This document shows positions 23,305 through 34,413 of a DNA stretch of 64,000 nucleotides, one piece after another. The notes below the pieces were generated by a model. It was given only the letters and a program-made list of their open reading frames with translations. It had not been told where the DNA came from and ran no database searches. Position 1 is the stretch's first letter; every line of letters begins with the position of its first letter. The position numbers and the translations under genes are program-made. The stretch lies in NCBI GenBank assembly GCA_024407815.1, contig JAKSVS010000002.1, positions 1 to 64,000 of the forward strand, given 5' to 3'. Source of the stretch: Mycoplasmoidaceae bacterium (GTDB lineage Bacteria > Bacillota_I > Bacilli_A > Mycoplasmatales > Mycoplasmoidaceae).

Positions 23305-23505
23305 ATGGCAAAAATTAAAGCTAAAACAAAAAGAGCTGTTGCTAAGAGGTTATCAAGAACAGCTTCTGGTAAGCTTAAAAGAAAACATGCTTTCAGATCT
23401 CATCTAGCTCACAACAAAACACAAAAACAAAAAAGACAGCTTAGAAAAGATGCAACATTAAATGCAACTTACACTAAGAATCTTGGTAAGACATTACATA
23501 ATTAA
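23305..23505 (+). CDS. rpmI: Ribosomal protein L35
   Basis: Small basic 50S protein of 66 residues with the family pattern [35 protein letters not shown]. Preceded by AAGGAG. Middle gene of the infC-rpmI-rplT operon, 11 bases after infC and 11 before rplT. Confidence 0.97.
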   Translation: MAKIKAKTKRAVAKRLSRTASGKLKRKHAFRSHLAHNKTQKQKRQLRKDATLNATYTKNLGKTLHN

Positions 23506-23516
23506 GGAGATAAATT

Positions 23517-23864
23517 ATGAGAGTTAAAGGTGGAACAACAGCTAGAAAGTACCGTAAATCTGTAAAAGAAGCTGCTAGCGGTTCAAGAGGTACAAGACAC
23601 ACTAGCTATCGTATTGCTAGTCAAACAGTAATTCGTAATGCTCAATATGCTTTTAGAGACAGAAGAGCAAAAAAACGTGATTTTAGAAAATTATGAATTG
23701 CAAGAATATCTTCTGCAGTTGAAGCTTTAGGATGCAACTATTCTCAATTCATGAATGGTTTAAAGAAAAACAAAGTTGCTATCAACAGAAAAATGTTATC
23801 TGAATTAGCAATTAACAACCCAGTAGAATTCAAAACATTAGTTGAATCTGTTTGCAAAAAATAG
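23517..23864 (+). CDS. rplT: Ribosomal protein L20
   Basis: 50S assembly protein and, in Firmicutes, repressor of its own operon through the leader RNA. 115 residues with [35 protein letters not shown] and LNPVEF-like [14 protein letters not shown]. Shine-Dalgarno AAGGAGA is 8 bases before ATG. The TAG stop lies inside the following terminator stem. Confidence 0.97.
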
Positions 23865-23880
23865 GCTCTGCCTATTTTTT
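23856..23880 (+). terminator. Terminator of infC-rpmI-rplT
   Basis: AAAAAATAGGC-TCT-GCCTATTTTTT, an 11 bp perfect stem with a 3-base loop. The rplT stop codon TAG is within the first arm. Confidence 0.88.
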
Positions 23881-23897
23881 ATTTTTATAATTATGAT

Positions 23898-24392
23898 ATG
23901 AAAATAAACTTATCTAATCTATTTAAACAACAAGTTAAACTTGACAAGCACATTCACAATCAACACAATGTAACTTATGCTAAAATTCTTCTTGAGCTTA
24001 AGTTAGCATTGGTTGTTGAATTGTCAGAAACAGCTAATGAAATTAGAAGTTTCAAATTCTGGTCTAATAAAAAACCATCAGCAAAACCGGTAATTCTTGA
24101 AGAATATGTTGATGGCATTCATTTTATAACATCGTTATGTATTCATTACAGAGTTAAACCAGTTTTTGATGTTAAGTCTGGAAGTAAATTTAAAAATAAA
24201 AGAGAAATCACTGCCGCTTTTATTGATTTGTTTAAGTCTGCAGCGTTAATTAATAATGCTAATCAAGCTAAAGCTTGATACACTAAATATTTAGCTTTTG
24301 GTTTGAAGCTTGGTTTTAGTATCAACCAAATACTTAAAGCATATGCAGCCAAGAACAAGATCAATCATCAGCGTCAAGAAAACAACTATTAA
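23898..24392 (+). CDS. Dimeric dUTPase (MazG-like fold)
   Basis: Hydrolyses dUTP to dUMP, keeping uracil out of DNA. 164 residues, all-alpha. Metal-binding pattern VVELSETANEIRSFKFW followed by ILEEYVDGIHFITSL, supplying the E-x-x-E and E-x-x-D residues of the dUTPase_2 family. One TGA Trp codon near the C-terminus. Unrelated to trimeric dUTPases. Own promoter likely, just behind the rplT terminator. Confidence 0.88.
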
Positions 24393-24458
24393 TTATTAAC
24401 TTTGTTAATAGCAAATTTCTTCTCAACAATTAATTAAAAACTGCTTTAATTAATCTTG

Positions 24459-25166
24459 ATGAGACAAATCAAATATACCAATAGAAAAAATCAAAACATC
24501 AGTTTTAATTCCTTCTTATGTAAAGATGGTTTGATTTTATATAAGATCGTTAGAAAAAATGATGCTAACCTTTTTTTAGAATATGTCGAAGAAGAAAATT
24601 ACTACGTAGTCATTTGCAATAAATCAATATCTAATGAAGATGTAAAGCAATATGTAATGGATAATTATTCGTGAGTTTTAAACTGATACAAAAATGTTGA
24701 TGATCCAGCCCCATGATTTATTTTTGGTCAAAAAGTTCCTGTCAAAGTAATAATTGGTAACAAATTTGATGTTGAATATCTAGGAAATAACATAAATGTG
24801 TATTTGCGTCATAAACGTGATTATTTATATGCAGTTAAGCATTTTTATAAGCAGTTTGCTACAACATACTTGGCTGTTAGGACAAGCGAACTAATTAATC
24901 AACTAGGACTTAAAGGACAATTTAGTAAAGTTAGTTGGGCAACATATTATTATGGTAGGTGTGATGGCAAAAATATAGAATATTCTGCAAAGCTAATGCA
25001 ATATAGTAAACAATTTATTGATAGTGTAATCTATCATGAAATAGCTCACTTTACTCACATGAATCACAAAAAACCGTTCTGGGACCTGCTTAAAACGTAT
25101 TGTCCGAATTATTATCAGCTAGACATGGAAGCAATCAAATTCAAAATTAATAATCACATTTGGTAG
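24459..25166 (+). CDS. YgjP-type predicted metallohydrolase
   Basis: 235 residues. The C-terminal half has YHEIAHFTHMNHKKPFW, the HExxH-x(n)-H zinc signature of the YgjP/DUF45 family, preceded by KVSWATYYYGRCDG, which matches the family WG...C pattern. The N-terminal half is poorly conserved. The biological substrate of this family is not settled, so only a metal-dependent hydrolase role is proposed. ATG 24459 is preferred over the TTG one codon earlier. A short unknown gene follows after 12 bases. Confidence 0.82.
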
Positions 25167-25178
25167 GTGATCTGTAAT

Positions 25179-25592
25179 ATGGAATTTAAGCAATTTAAGT
25201 ATTTAGTTGGCGAAACAGTAATGTTCTGTCAAATAATTGAATCAAACACAAAGATAATTTATGTTAATGTTGCAAAAGGCGACAAAACTGCTAATTGAGA
25301 AGCTATTAAAAAAGAATCATTTGGTTCAATGGTTCAGATGCTTCAAAATCTCGATTCGAATAATCAATTATTATCAAATGATGATTATATGTATCTTCAA
25401 CAAGTGGCAGGCAAGAGAAACCATTGATGTCATCAATGCTTCATTAATTTTCTCTACACTCAAGATTTTCTTAATTCTAATGAATATCTTCAAGAATGCA
25501 TAATGCTAGAGCAAGACTATAAACAATTACAAAAAATCTATTTGATTCTTGAAGATATGCGAATAAAAATCGTTAGACAAAATCGCAATTAG
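25179..25592 (+). CDS. Unknown protein, 137 residues
   Basis: Not recognised. Soluble, rich in Asn, Gln and Lys, with a small cluster WCHQC in the middle and a predicted helical C-terminus (EQDYKQLQKIYLILEDMRIKIV). It uses TGA for Trp, so it follows the local code. It starts 12 bases after the YgjP gene and is probably co-transcribed. Its TAG stop overlaps the stop of the convergent PnuC-like gene. Confidence 0.65.
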
Positions 25593-26380
25593 TCTATTGT
25601 TTTTTTTGATCAATTAAAAATACCTGCAACGCAAGTTGCTAACATAGCTATGTTAGTTACTAATGTTGAATAAATAACATATTGTTGTTTTGGATCAGTG
25701 TTTTCAATACCTTTAGTTATTCACAAACAAACTAATGCAATATCAACAATTACATATACTCATCAAACTTGATCATATGTTCTAAACATTGGTATAACTG
25801 TAGCTATAGTAAATATTAACACAGCCGAATCAAAGATTCTTATAGGAAGACTTGATGACGTTACAGTTTCATCACCTGATCAAAACTTGCAAAAGCCTTC
25901 AAGCCCCTCAATTCAAGTAAATAAAGCTGTTAATCCAGCAAATATTGCTAAATATAGCAATGCTACTCACGGTTTAACGTGACGAGGCTTAATTGTTACC
26001 TTGTCATTTGATTCTTTTATTCAAATGATAGCTGTTATTATTTGTACCACCATATTGAATGCGTACATTATCATCGAGCCATATAGTTTCTGTCTAAAGG
26101 CTATAAAGAAAAGTAAAACACTGGCTATGGTTCCAAGGACTGGACATAAGATTCTTTTCTTTGCACCAGCCATTACGGAAAAAATTGATGTAATGGAAGC
26201 AACAAAGGCAACTCATGTACTTCATTCACCATATAGCTTTAGCACAGCTAACTGAATAATTAAAAAAACAATAGCTGCTAAAACATTAGTTCAAACAATA
26301 ATATGTTCAACAATATTTAATTCTTTAATGAAGTTTTGTTTTTGGATAAAACTACCAAATTTGCTTTGTTTTTTAGCCAT
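25589..26380 (-). CDS. PnuC-like nicotinamide riboside transporter
   Basis: 263 residues with about seven membrane helices. The patterns YGEWSTWVAFVASITSIF and QVWWVYVIVDIALVCLW resemble the PnuC family, which imports nicotinamide riboside or similar vitamin nucleosides by facilitated diffusion. A Mollicute lacking NAD synthesis from aspartate would need such import; nadK is also in this window. Intact through many TGA Trp codons. ATG at 26378-26380. Tail-to-tail 3-base overlap with the neighbouring gene. The exact substrate is not fixed by sequence. Confidence 0.75.
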
Positions 26381-26447
26381 ACAATATAGAAATTATAAAG
26401 TATTTAATTAAAAATACTTTGTATTTTAATAATCTTATAATATGCTG

Positions 26448-26623
26448 CCTAAAGCACCTGCTTGATTTACAGTTTTGTGGATGAAAAATTCGATCCACAT
26501 GCTAAGAGACTTAATAATCTTGTAAAAGTCAATAATTTAAAAAATAATATCCATTTTTTAAAAAAATAATTTTGTCGTAAGCCCGCATAAAATGAGGCCG
26601 GACGACAAATTTTTAATTTTTTT
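26448..26623 (+). ncRNA. Candidate structured small RNA of unknown class
   Basis: A gene-free stretch has TATAAT at 26436-26441, then three hairpins: TGTGGAT/ATCCACA (26476-26499) with an inner GAA/TTC, GACTT/AAGTC (26508-26530), and a terminal TTTGTCGT/ACGACAAA (26571-26609) with an inner helix, followed by TTTTT and a second T7. Promoter-like and terminator-like ends frame about 175 bases with no ORF. Local GC in the terminal hairpin is high for this genome. No match by eye to SRP RNA, RNase P, tmRNA or tRNA. It could also be an attenuated leader of the gene at 26658. Confidence 0.45.
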
Positions 26624-26657
26624 CGGAAATTTTCCTATTTTTTGCAAAAGTATAAGT

Positions 26658-27691
26658 ATGGGATATTGCATAAAGCAAATAGAAAACAATAAATATAACC
26701 ACTACAAGTACAATTACTTGGATCATATATCGACAATAATCGATATAGGGGACAACTATTGAACTTTTGCTATCAATTTATTTACTATCAACGATTTTTC
26801 CTTGCCCAACAATTCATTATCTGGTGATCTAATACTGCCTTATCAAACGATATCAAATCTAACATTTAATCTTAATAGCGATCAAACTAAAGCAAAAGAG
26901 AATGTTAATCACAATCAAAACTATGCTCATTTGTATTCTGGAACCTTCGATGTAGATATTAGTGAAAACGAATATTTTAAACAAGATTTAATAACGCTTT
27001 AATAAATTTTGATATTTGCTTATTTATTGATCCAGAGGCGACACAATCGGCCGGAAACCAAATAAGTCAGGATGATTTGGATAGCCTAATGCAAGAAACA
27101 TCCGAACAACGTTAAAGTTTTAATGCATACTACACTAACACAAACATAGTAAATGAATCTTGCGGGGTTAATAATGCGACTGGGTTTACGCTGGTAACCG
27201 GTAACAAATGTATTCCAACTAGCAGAGTACTGGATGTGACGATCCCAACATTAGTTGATTTAAATAGACCATTCAACGAATTGGTACAAATCTCAAGTCT
27301 AACATCGTTTCAAATAATATCAGGAACAGTTAAAATTAACTACTGATTAGAACTTGATATCCAAACGAAAACTCTTAGCAAGGTATTAAGTATAGATCAT
27401 TCCCTTGTCAAGAATACTTCGATAGCTATTGACGACTACACCATTTATGATTTTTCAAAAAATGAAGTAGTCTTTAATCCGTTTGGATTATTGGGATTTA
27501 ATATTCCAAAATATGCACAAGGTTACTATCAAGTTAAACTTCTTGTTAGCCAAGAAGGTGTTGTAAGTAAACTTGTAATTGAAAATCAATTTAATTTCAA
27601 ACAAAATCAAATTGCACCATATATTATCGTTTTAAATAAAGCGATGAACTCACTAGATGGCTTTAAGGAGGTGAAATTCTATGAAAGTTAG
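26658..27691 (+). pseudogene. Unknown protein gene with frameshift and internal TAA
   Basis: Starting at ATG 26658 the frame gives 113 codons (MGYCIKQIENN to DLITL) and stops at TAA. One base away the sequence continues as NALINFDICLFIDPEATQ and on to EQR at TAA 27113-27115; the same frame then stays open to TAG at 27689-27691, giving LVTGNKCIPTSRVLDV and GFNIPKYAQGYYQVKLL. A missing A near 26990 and a C-to-T style change at 27113 would explain both breaks. The reconstructed product would be about 344 residues, soluble and Asn-rich, with no known domain. Two independent lesions favour true decay. Confidence 0.5.
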
Positions 27692-28133
27692 TAATAAAAT
27701 GGTTGGCGCTATTGGTGGCGTTTCTGCATTAGTGATTGGTGGTTCAACTATTTTGGCAAACACTTTGCTACAGGATGAACAAGCACAGCAAAGAAATGCC
27801 AATCCATTAAACAGAGATAAATCGTATCACCACTATTCAATTGCAAGTAAACTTGCAAACAATAGCAACATTAACAATCTCATATGTCTAATCAATGTTG
27901 GTGATTCAATTGTTTACATAATTGAAGAAGAAAAGTTTGTTAATAACATCAAAGTGTTGATTCAGGATGCCTTGAAAGATATTCCTGCTTTTGCAAGCAA
28001 ATACTTAAATTACCAAATTGACTGTCACTACAAAATAAATACTACGTCTATTTTAGTAGACGTAGTATGATTTGAAGCTGATTCTACAAATAAATTTTTC
28101 GACCAATTTGAATTAATTTTACAAACCGCTTAA
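27681..28133 (+). CDS. Unknown membrane-anchored protein, 150 residues
   Basis: Not recognised. N-terminal hydrophobic helix at about residues 7-29 (MVGAIGGVSALVIGGSTIL) suggests anchoring or an uncleaved signal, followed by a soluble alpha/beta-looking domain. It has AAGGAGGTGA, the strongest Shine-Dalgarno in the window, 7 bases before ATG, and overlaps the preceding broken gene by 11 bases, so they were one operon. Its end overlaps the convergent pheT by 15 bases. Confidence 0.68.
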
Positions 28134-30446
28134 ATTTTCAATTTGTTTTGTAATTGATTCGATATCTTTAGCAGTAAAGTTTCTTTTATCAGTTAGATAA
28201 TATCTAACTGTGTAAATCAATTTATTATCTTTCTTGAAAATATTGACAACTTTGGCGTCTGCAATATTGGTAATTTGCTTAATTTGTTCTAGTTTCTTAC
28301 TAACTAAATGTGCATTCGACTCATCCAAAATTATGTTGATATCTCTGCTTATAGTTTGGAATACACCAAACTCTTTTATCTTGATAACAGGCGATTGATA
28401 CATTGACAATAATTTTTCGATATTAATAGTAAGAGCGTAGATTTGCTTATTGTTTAAATCGTAATCTTTAAGAACTGAGGATCTAATTTTTCCAACGAAA
28501 CCAATTATTTCATTATTGCTTCCAATTGCAATTGTTTCATTTTCGTAGAAACAGTTAAGTTTTGCTTGTTTGAAACTAAATTGAGTATTCAATATTGTTG
28601 ACAATTGTTTTAAAAGCGATTTGAAATAATTTAAGTTAGTCAATAATTCGCTATGAGTTATTGTATCAACAATATATTTATCTAATGTAAGTGCAGTAAT
28701 ATTTAAGTTCTTTTGATCGTTGGTAAACAATTTCTGAATCTCAAAGATTGGTCTTAACGATAATTTTCTTGCATCGTTATATTGATAAACCTTTAGCATA
28801 TTGTCAATTAGCGACAATCTAAAGAATTCGCGATTAGAATTGTTAGACAAAATCCTAATAGGGTTTTTCTTATCAAAAATATTAAATTTGTCTAAATTCG
28901 ATTTGTTTGTTAAGTTATATGTTTTAACTTCGGTGAAATAATTGTTGATAAATAAATCTTTAATTTGCTGTTTTAAATCATACTCAGTATTGTTTGCGAC
29001 TGGTAATAAATTATCAGCAATTGCTACTGGGTTTAATTTATTAACATCAATAATTTTCAAAATATCTTCATATAAATCAGCGCTATTGCTAACATCTAAT
29101 CTTCACTTAGGCACAGCAAATTTATTTCGAGAAAATAATGAATTAGTGTATCCCATCTTTTTCAAAGATGAAATAACGAATTTATTACTCAATTTCTCAC
29201 CAATAAATCATGCTAGCTTTTCATAATCAATATCGATTTTTGTTTTATTCCAATTTTTATTACAATAAATTGTTTGCCTATCTGGCTTACCAAATTCATT
29301 CTTTATTAAATATAGTGCAAGTAAATTTAAATACGTGCTAAGTGGTCTTGATGCTTTTTTACTTGAGTCCGTTTCACAATTTAGTCTGATTGATGTTGTC
29401 CTTACTTGAGCATAATCAAAGTTTCCAATTTCTATTTTGACATTAGTTGTGTTTGATGTCAATTTTGTATTGTCTGAACCAATAACGGCAGCTATTGACA
29501 CAGGTTGGACAGAGTCATAAATAAGAATATCTTTTGGTGATAAAGTAAATGTTTTACCATTTAGAGCAATGAATTTCTTTTCATCACCTGACTGTCTACA
29601 ACTTAGATTTCCATTAAGTTTTTGACAATCGTAGACGTGTGTAGGACAATTAGTTAATAATGTTATGTATGCAAGTCTATCAAGTATGCTGTTAATTGGC
29701 TTAATACCGTGATTCATCAATACTGATTTAATTTGCCAACCAGATCTTGCTGTATCATTTGCTTTAATTGGATAATCCAAGAAAGCAAGAAAATTGCAGA
29801 CAGACTTATCTACGTTTGGTTTAATTGCAGAATTGTTATCAACTTTTATGGCATTGAAATCAAAATTAAATTTTAAATTTAGTTTGTTTGCTATTTCATA
29901 GCAGAAAACTAGATATGAATTTTCGTCATTTCTATTTGCAGGAATTGTAATGTCATAAATTGTGTCATCTAAACCAACGTATCGTCTTCAATCACTTGAG
30001 CCGATATCACCATGTTCTAGCATAATTATTTCATCACGTTCAGAGTCAGAAACAAATGAATCATTATTTGTTAGCTCACTATATGCACAAATCATTCCAT
30101 TTGACTCAACGCCCCGAATCATTCTTTTGGAAATAGTTACACCGTTTGGTAATCTTGCTCCTTCTAGAGCAACGATTACTTTTGCGCCTGCTTTTAGTCC
30201 GCTCGCGCCACACACAATTGTGTTTGTAGTTGTTGAAGAAATTTTAACTTCACAGATATTTAAATGTGTTCCTTCAACTGGTCGATATGAAACTAGCTGG
30301 CCAATAACAACGTTATTAACTTCTGGATATTTATAAATTGATTCGAGTTCCATACCCAAAGCATTTATTGCTTTCGTAAATTGTTCATCACTAACGTTTT
30401 CAAACGAAGGAACGAAGCGAGTTATCAAGTTTCTAGAATACAACAT
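28119..30446 (-). CDS. pheT: Phenylalanyl-tRNA synthetase beta subunit
   Basis: Beta chain of the (alpha-beta)2 enzyme that charges tRNA-Phe. 775 residues. N-terminal tRNA-binding OB domain (GTHLNICEVKI, VCGASGLKAGAKVIVALEGARLP), a B5-like region (DITIPANRND), central synthetase-like domain, and C-terminal anticodon-binding domain starting at FGVFQTISRDINI. I checked the gaps: only TGA Trp codons interrupt the frame. The ATG shares one base with the pheS stop (TAATG). Confidence 0.95.
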
Positions 30447-31468
30447 TATTTAACTCCTTTCAATTGCTTTGCTAATCTGAAATCATTGTTATAGATATCT
30501 CTGATATCTTTAATTCCATATTTAAGCGTGGCAATTCTTTCGATTCCTATACCGGCAGCTAAACCTGAGTTCACACGTTTAATATTTGCTGCATCTAACA
30601 CTTTTTGATGCAACATTCCTGCACCAAGAATTTCGATTCAGCCTGTTTGTTTGCAAGTATTGCAGCCCTTACCACCACAGTTAAAACAGCTTACATCAAC
30701 TTCGAAGCTTGGTTCAGTGAATGGAAAATAAGATAGTCTATATCTTGTCTTTACTTCTGGGCCAAAAATGTGTTTAATTAACCCATCAATAACTGATTTA
30801 AGGTGATTGATTGATAAATTGTTTTTTACTCAAACAATATCAATTTGACTAAATTGATGGCTGTGTGTTAAATCGTCATCATCATTTCTGTAAACATTGC
30901 CGTATGATAAAACTTTTATTTCTCTGTCTTGATCATGAATTGCTTGAGCAGTGTTGGCTGTGCAATGAGTTCTCAACATTCTAACTGAATCAATATAGAA
31001 TGTGTCTTTTGGATCTCTTGCAGGGTGAGATTTATCAATATTTAACCTATCCATGTTATTTTCGATAGTTGTAACTTCATCACCGTCAACTATTTGGAAG
31101 TTAAGGGATCTGAAATAATCTATGATTTGTTCATTAATAATCGAAAGAATTGTTTTTGATCCTTTTGATAAATCAAAAGTGTCAACATTCAAATCATAAT
31201 TTAACTTATTACCAGATAACTCGTTGGCTTGTTCCAACTCGTTTTTTCTTTGTTCAAACATTTCTGTTAATTCTTGAGTAAACACATTAATTTCCAACCC
31301 GGCATCTTTCTTTTGGTCGTTTGGAAGTTGTTTTAATTGCGAATACAAATCAACAACATGCTTCTTAAAGAAGACGTTCTTATTTTCTGCCAACTTTGCT
31401 GAGTTAGTTTGTTGGCCAAGAAGCGCTTTGAATTGTTCGACAAGCTGCTGTTTATTTGTAATTATCAT
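30446..31468 (-). CDS. pheS: Phenylalanyl-tRNA synthetase alpha subunit
   Basis: Catalytic chain. 340 residues. Helical N-terminal arm, [24 protein letters not shown] motif ([11 protein letters not shown]), motif 2 [19 protein letters not shown], and motif 3 [30 protein letters not shown] zinc-knuckle-like insertion is present. The start at 31466-31468 has AAAGGGAGAA just upstream and lies below a T-box leader; a longer N-terminal reading would run into the T-box terminator. Confidence 0.95.
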
Positions 31469-31480
31469 ATTCTCCCTTTC

Positions 31481-31696
31481 AAACAAAAAGCACATCAAAT
31501 TATGACGCTATGACCAATAACGGCGGTACCACATAGCTTCACAAATTAATGTGCTCTTAGATTCTATTTAGTTGTTTAATTAAGTGAATAGGTGATCTGG
31601 TTATGTCTGCATTCCACCATCGCAGGCTCTCTAGAATAACCGTGATGATCGACCAACGGCTTAATCAATTTTAATTGTGTTAAATATTGATTTAAC
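31481..31696 (-). promoter_or_regulatory. T-box riboswitch (Phe) of pheS-pheT
   Basis: The minus-strand leader has the T-box core TGGTACCG (about 31522-31530), a long Stem I with base pairs TTGATTAAG/CTTAATTAA and GGTTAT/ATAACC and an apical GATGGTGGAA loop, and a terminator AGCACAT.../ATGTGCT with T5 at 31485-31489. The specifier position just above the basal helix reads TTC (complement at 31586-31588), the Phe codon. Uncharged tRNA-Phe should stabilise the antiterminator. -10 TATAAT lies at 31703-31708. Confidence 0.88.
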
Positions 31697-31715
31697 TTAT
31701 ATATTATATAGTTAT

Positions 31716-33038
31716 CTAATCATGGATGACTATTTTATGCTTATTTAATCTAACATCTTTTTTGATTGCATGAATTATGTCGTATTTGATATTTAGGTAA
31801 TTTGACTTATTTGGAACAACAGGAACGAAAACAACACTAATAATGTTGTCTTTTATTTCAACTCTATATGAGATTATTCCTTTAATTTTCTTAATTTTGC
31901 TTTCAACAATTTTAATTGTGTTATTTTCGTTTTCGGTTGGAGTGTGTCTTGCACCAATTCTTGCTGCTGATCACGCATCTGCACACCTTGTTAATAAAAC
32001 ATAGTCTTCATTACAATTGGTTCTATGGTGCTTATGAATACCATTAATTATTTCGTTTGATAGCCCACATTGTTTGGCAATTTTAATTCCCGTATCAATG
32101 TGATCATATCTTCTTTCATAGTCCAATGACTTACCAATATCGTGAAAGAAACCAACTTCTTTTGCTGTTTGTGGATCCAAACCTAGTCGTTTTGCTAGAT
32201 TCTCACAAATCAATGCTACCTCGTAGCAGTGTTCTAAAACATTTTGGTTAAACGATCAACGATATCTTAGTCTTCCAACATATTCATAGATGGCTGAATT
32301 ACCCACATTTATATTTAGATTATCTAAATATTTCTTTCCAATCTCTATGCAATTCATTCGCATGACTTTTGTTTCTTTTTTATAGACATTTTCAATTGCA
32401 TTTAAATCAAATGCTTCAGATTTTAATAAGTGATTAATTGTGTTAATTGCTAATTGCTTGCTGTAAGGGTTGGGAGAAGAAATCTCAATATATTTTGAGT
32501 CTCTTTCAACGTTATTATTACAATTTGTAATTTCATTTAATTTTTTAATGTTAGCACCCTTTTTTCCTATTAGCAACGGTTTAAATTTTTCATCAATCGG
32601 TAAATAATATACTGACGATTCGTTAATGATCTTAAGATGCAATGGTTGCATCGAATTCAAAATAACATCACGCAAAATTTCATTTTTATCGTGATTAATT
32701 TGTTGATTGATAGACAAAAGTCTATCTCTTTTATATTCATCAAGTTCTTGATCAAGAATCACCTTCATATCATTCAATGCGACGTCATAATTAACAAAAT
32801 CTTGATTTTTTAATTTATTCTTGTATTTTTCTCTTTGCTTTTTGTATCGTTTTATTTCATTGTCTAGCGGTGCATACCTAAATTCATCGATTTTGTGCTG
32901 TTGTTTTTTTCTTTTTAGACAAAAAACAATGATAACTGTGCATGCGCATATAAGCAATGCTGCCAAAACGCTACAAACGATAATTAATATTAAGTCAGTT
33001 CTAGATAAATCAGTTGGCATAAAACCCACTTTCTTCAT
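31716..33038 (-). CDS. rny: Ribonuclease Y
   Basis: Membrane-anchored endoribonuclease that starts mRNA decay. 440 residues: N-terminal membrane helix (LILIIVCSVLAALLICACTV), coiled-coil with many Lys/Glu/Gln, KH domain with LLIGKKGANIKKL, then HD domain with ECYEVALICENLA-like HCYEVALIC and FFHDIGKSLD. Slightly shorter than the B. subtilis protein because the coiled coil is reduced. MPTDL at 33020 is a possible alternative start. It ends just before the pheS promoter. Confidence 0.93.
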
Positions 33039-33113
33039 CCATTAAATCTTATATATTATATATATAAAACCAAGTTATTAAAAAAATATGTAATTTATAT
33101 ACATAATATAAAT

Positions 33114-33734
33114 ATGAAAAGGGTGGAAAAGTGACAGCAATACCGCTTGGAGATTGACCAATCATCAATGATTGGTCAAACCATTGTTGATCAATCGAAA
33201 AAAATTGAGAGATACAAGCGAGAAATTGATAGAATCAATCCTGCCATTTTGCAAGGAACAAACGACATTGGCATTGACTTACATAAAGGTGTAAGTGAAG
33301 TAATCGTTAGTCAAAATCAGGTTCCTGACAACATTTACAAGTTATTCAAAAACCTAAATAAAGGCAAAACTGAAGAAAATAGGAATGGTATAAACACTAT
33401 TTTATTCAATCTTGAGCATAAAAAAATTCTTGATAAAAATGACAAGATAAAACAAGACTGACTTGATTCAGATGCTAATTATAAGCAATTGGTTTCATCG
33501 GTAGCTGCGGCTAATCTTGATAAATCAACCAACCAACAATTGAGTGAAGATTTACAAAAGAAGATAGAGGTTTTGTCTGCAAAAAAAGGCGAGATACAGG
33601 TGGGTTCGGTTCCTTTGCTTAAACTTGATCCAACCAAAAACGTTGGGCATCATGTTTTTGTAATATCAGCAACAATTGCTGTTACATTCTTCCTAATACT
33701 CCTAACCATGATTTTGATAAGGTGGTTCGCATAA
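33114..33734 (+). CDS. Tail-anchored unknown protein upstream of cmk-der
   Basis: 206 residues. Long helical, polar body (QTIVDQSKKIERYKREIDR) and a single C-terminal membrane helix (FVISATIAVTFFLILLTMIL) followed by only RWFA, so it is probably a C-tail-anchored cytoplasmic protein. ATG 33114 includes one TGA Trp early; a later start at the Met of SSMIGQ is possible. One base separates it from cmk. In the pneumoniae-group mycoplasmas an unknown gene sits in the same place, so the link may be functional. No domain recognised. Confidence 0.75.
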
Positions 33735-33735
33735 T

Positions 33736-34410
33736 ATGAAAAAGAATTTAATTCAAATAGCTATAGATGGCCCTGCTGGATCAGGAAAAACAACAGTTGG
33801 ACAACTTGTTGCCCACAAATTATTTATCACGTACTTATCTACTGGAAAGATTTTTAGAAGCTATGCTTTTGCTCTAAAAGATGTAGACTGCGATAATGAG
33901 AAAGCCGTAATCAGAGAGTTGAAACAATTTGATTTCAAATTGGTAAATGGATCTTTCTACATAAATGGACTTGACATTACACTCGAATTAACAAAAGATG
34001 TTTATTCGATGAAAGCATCTAAAATATCAACATATCGTGGTGTTAGAAAAAGATATAAAAAAGACTTAAAAGAAATAGTTTCGACTACTTCATTAGTTAT
34101 GGATGGAAGAGACATAGGGACTGTAATTATTCCTAATACACCATTCAAATTTTATTTGGATGCCGATGTTAAAGAACGAGCAAAACGTCGTGCTAAAGAC
34201 AACAGAATCAATTTAAATTCTAATGATTTCAAACATCTTTTATCTGAAATAAAGGAACGAGATTTACAAGACAAAACTAGAAAAGTTTCACCTTTAAAAC
34301 AAGCAGAGGATGCATATTACATCGATTCAACAAATATGAAAAAAGAAGAAGTTGCTGATCTTATTGTAAAAGTTGTTCGAAAGAAGCAAGAAGAGTTGGC
34401 ATGAAAATAA
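33736..34410 (+). CDS. cmk: Cytidylate kinase
   Basis: Phosphorylates CMP and dCMP. 224 residues. P-loop IDGPAGSGKTTV, STGKIFRSYA, MDGRDIGTVIIP, and the lid region KERDLQDKTRKVSPL followed by AEDAYYIDST. TGA Trp is the second-last codon. Directly followed by der, as in many Firmicutes and mycoplasmas. Confidence 0.95.
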
Positions 34411-34413
34411 TTT

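Noticed and set aside
26448..26623. SRP RNA, RNase P RNA, tmRNA or tRNA in this gap
   Set aside because: None of the conserved cores of these RNAs is visible. TTCGATCC resembles a T-loop, but no acceptor or anticodon arm fits around it.
26801..27002. Separate 66-residue gene beginning at 26802
   Set aside because: The frame is continuous with the upstream ATG at 26658 through a TGA Trp codon.
31469..31498. N-terminal extension of PheS
   Set aside because: It would lie in the T-box terminator; the ATG at 31466-31468 has a good ribosome site.
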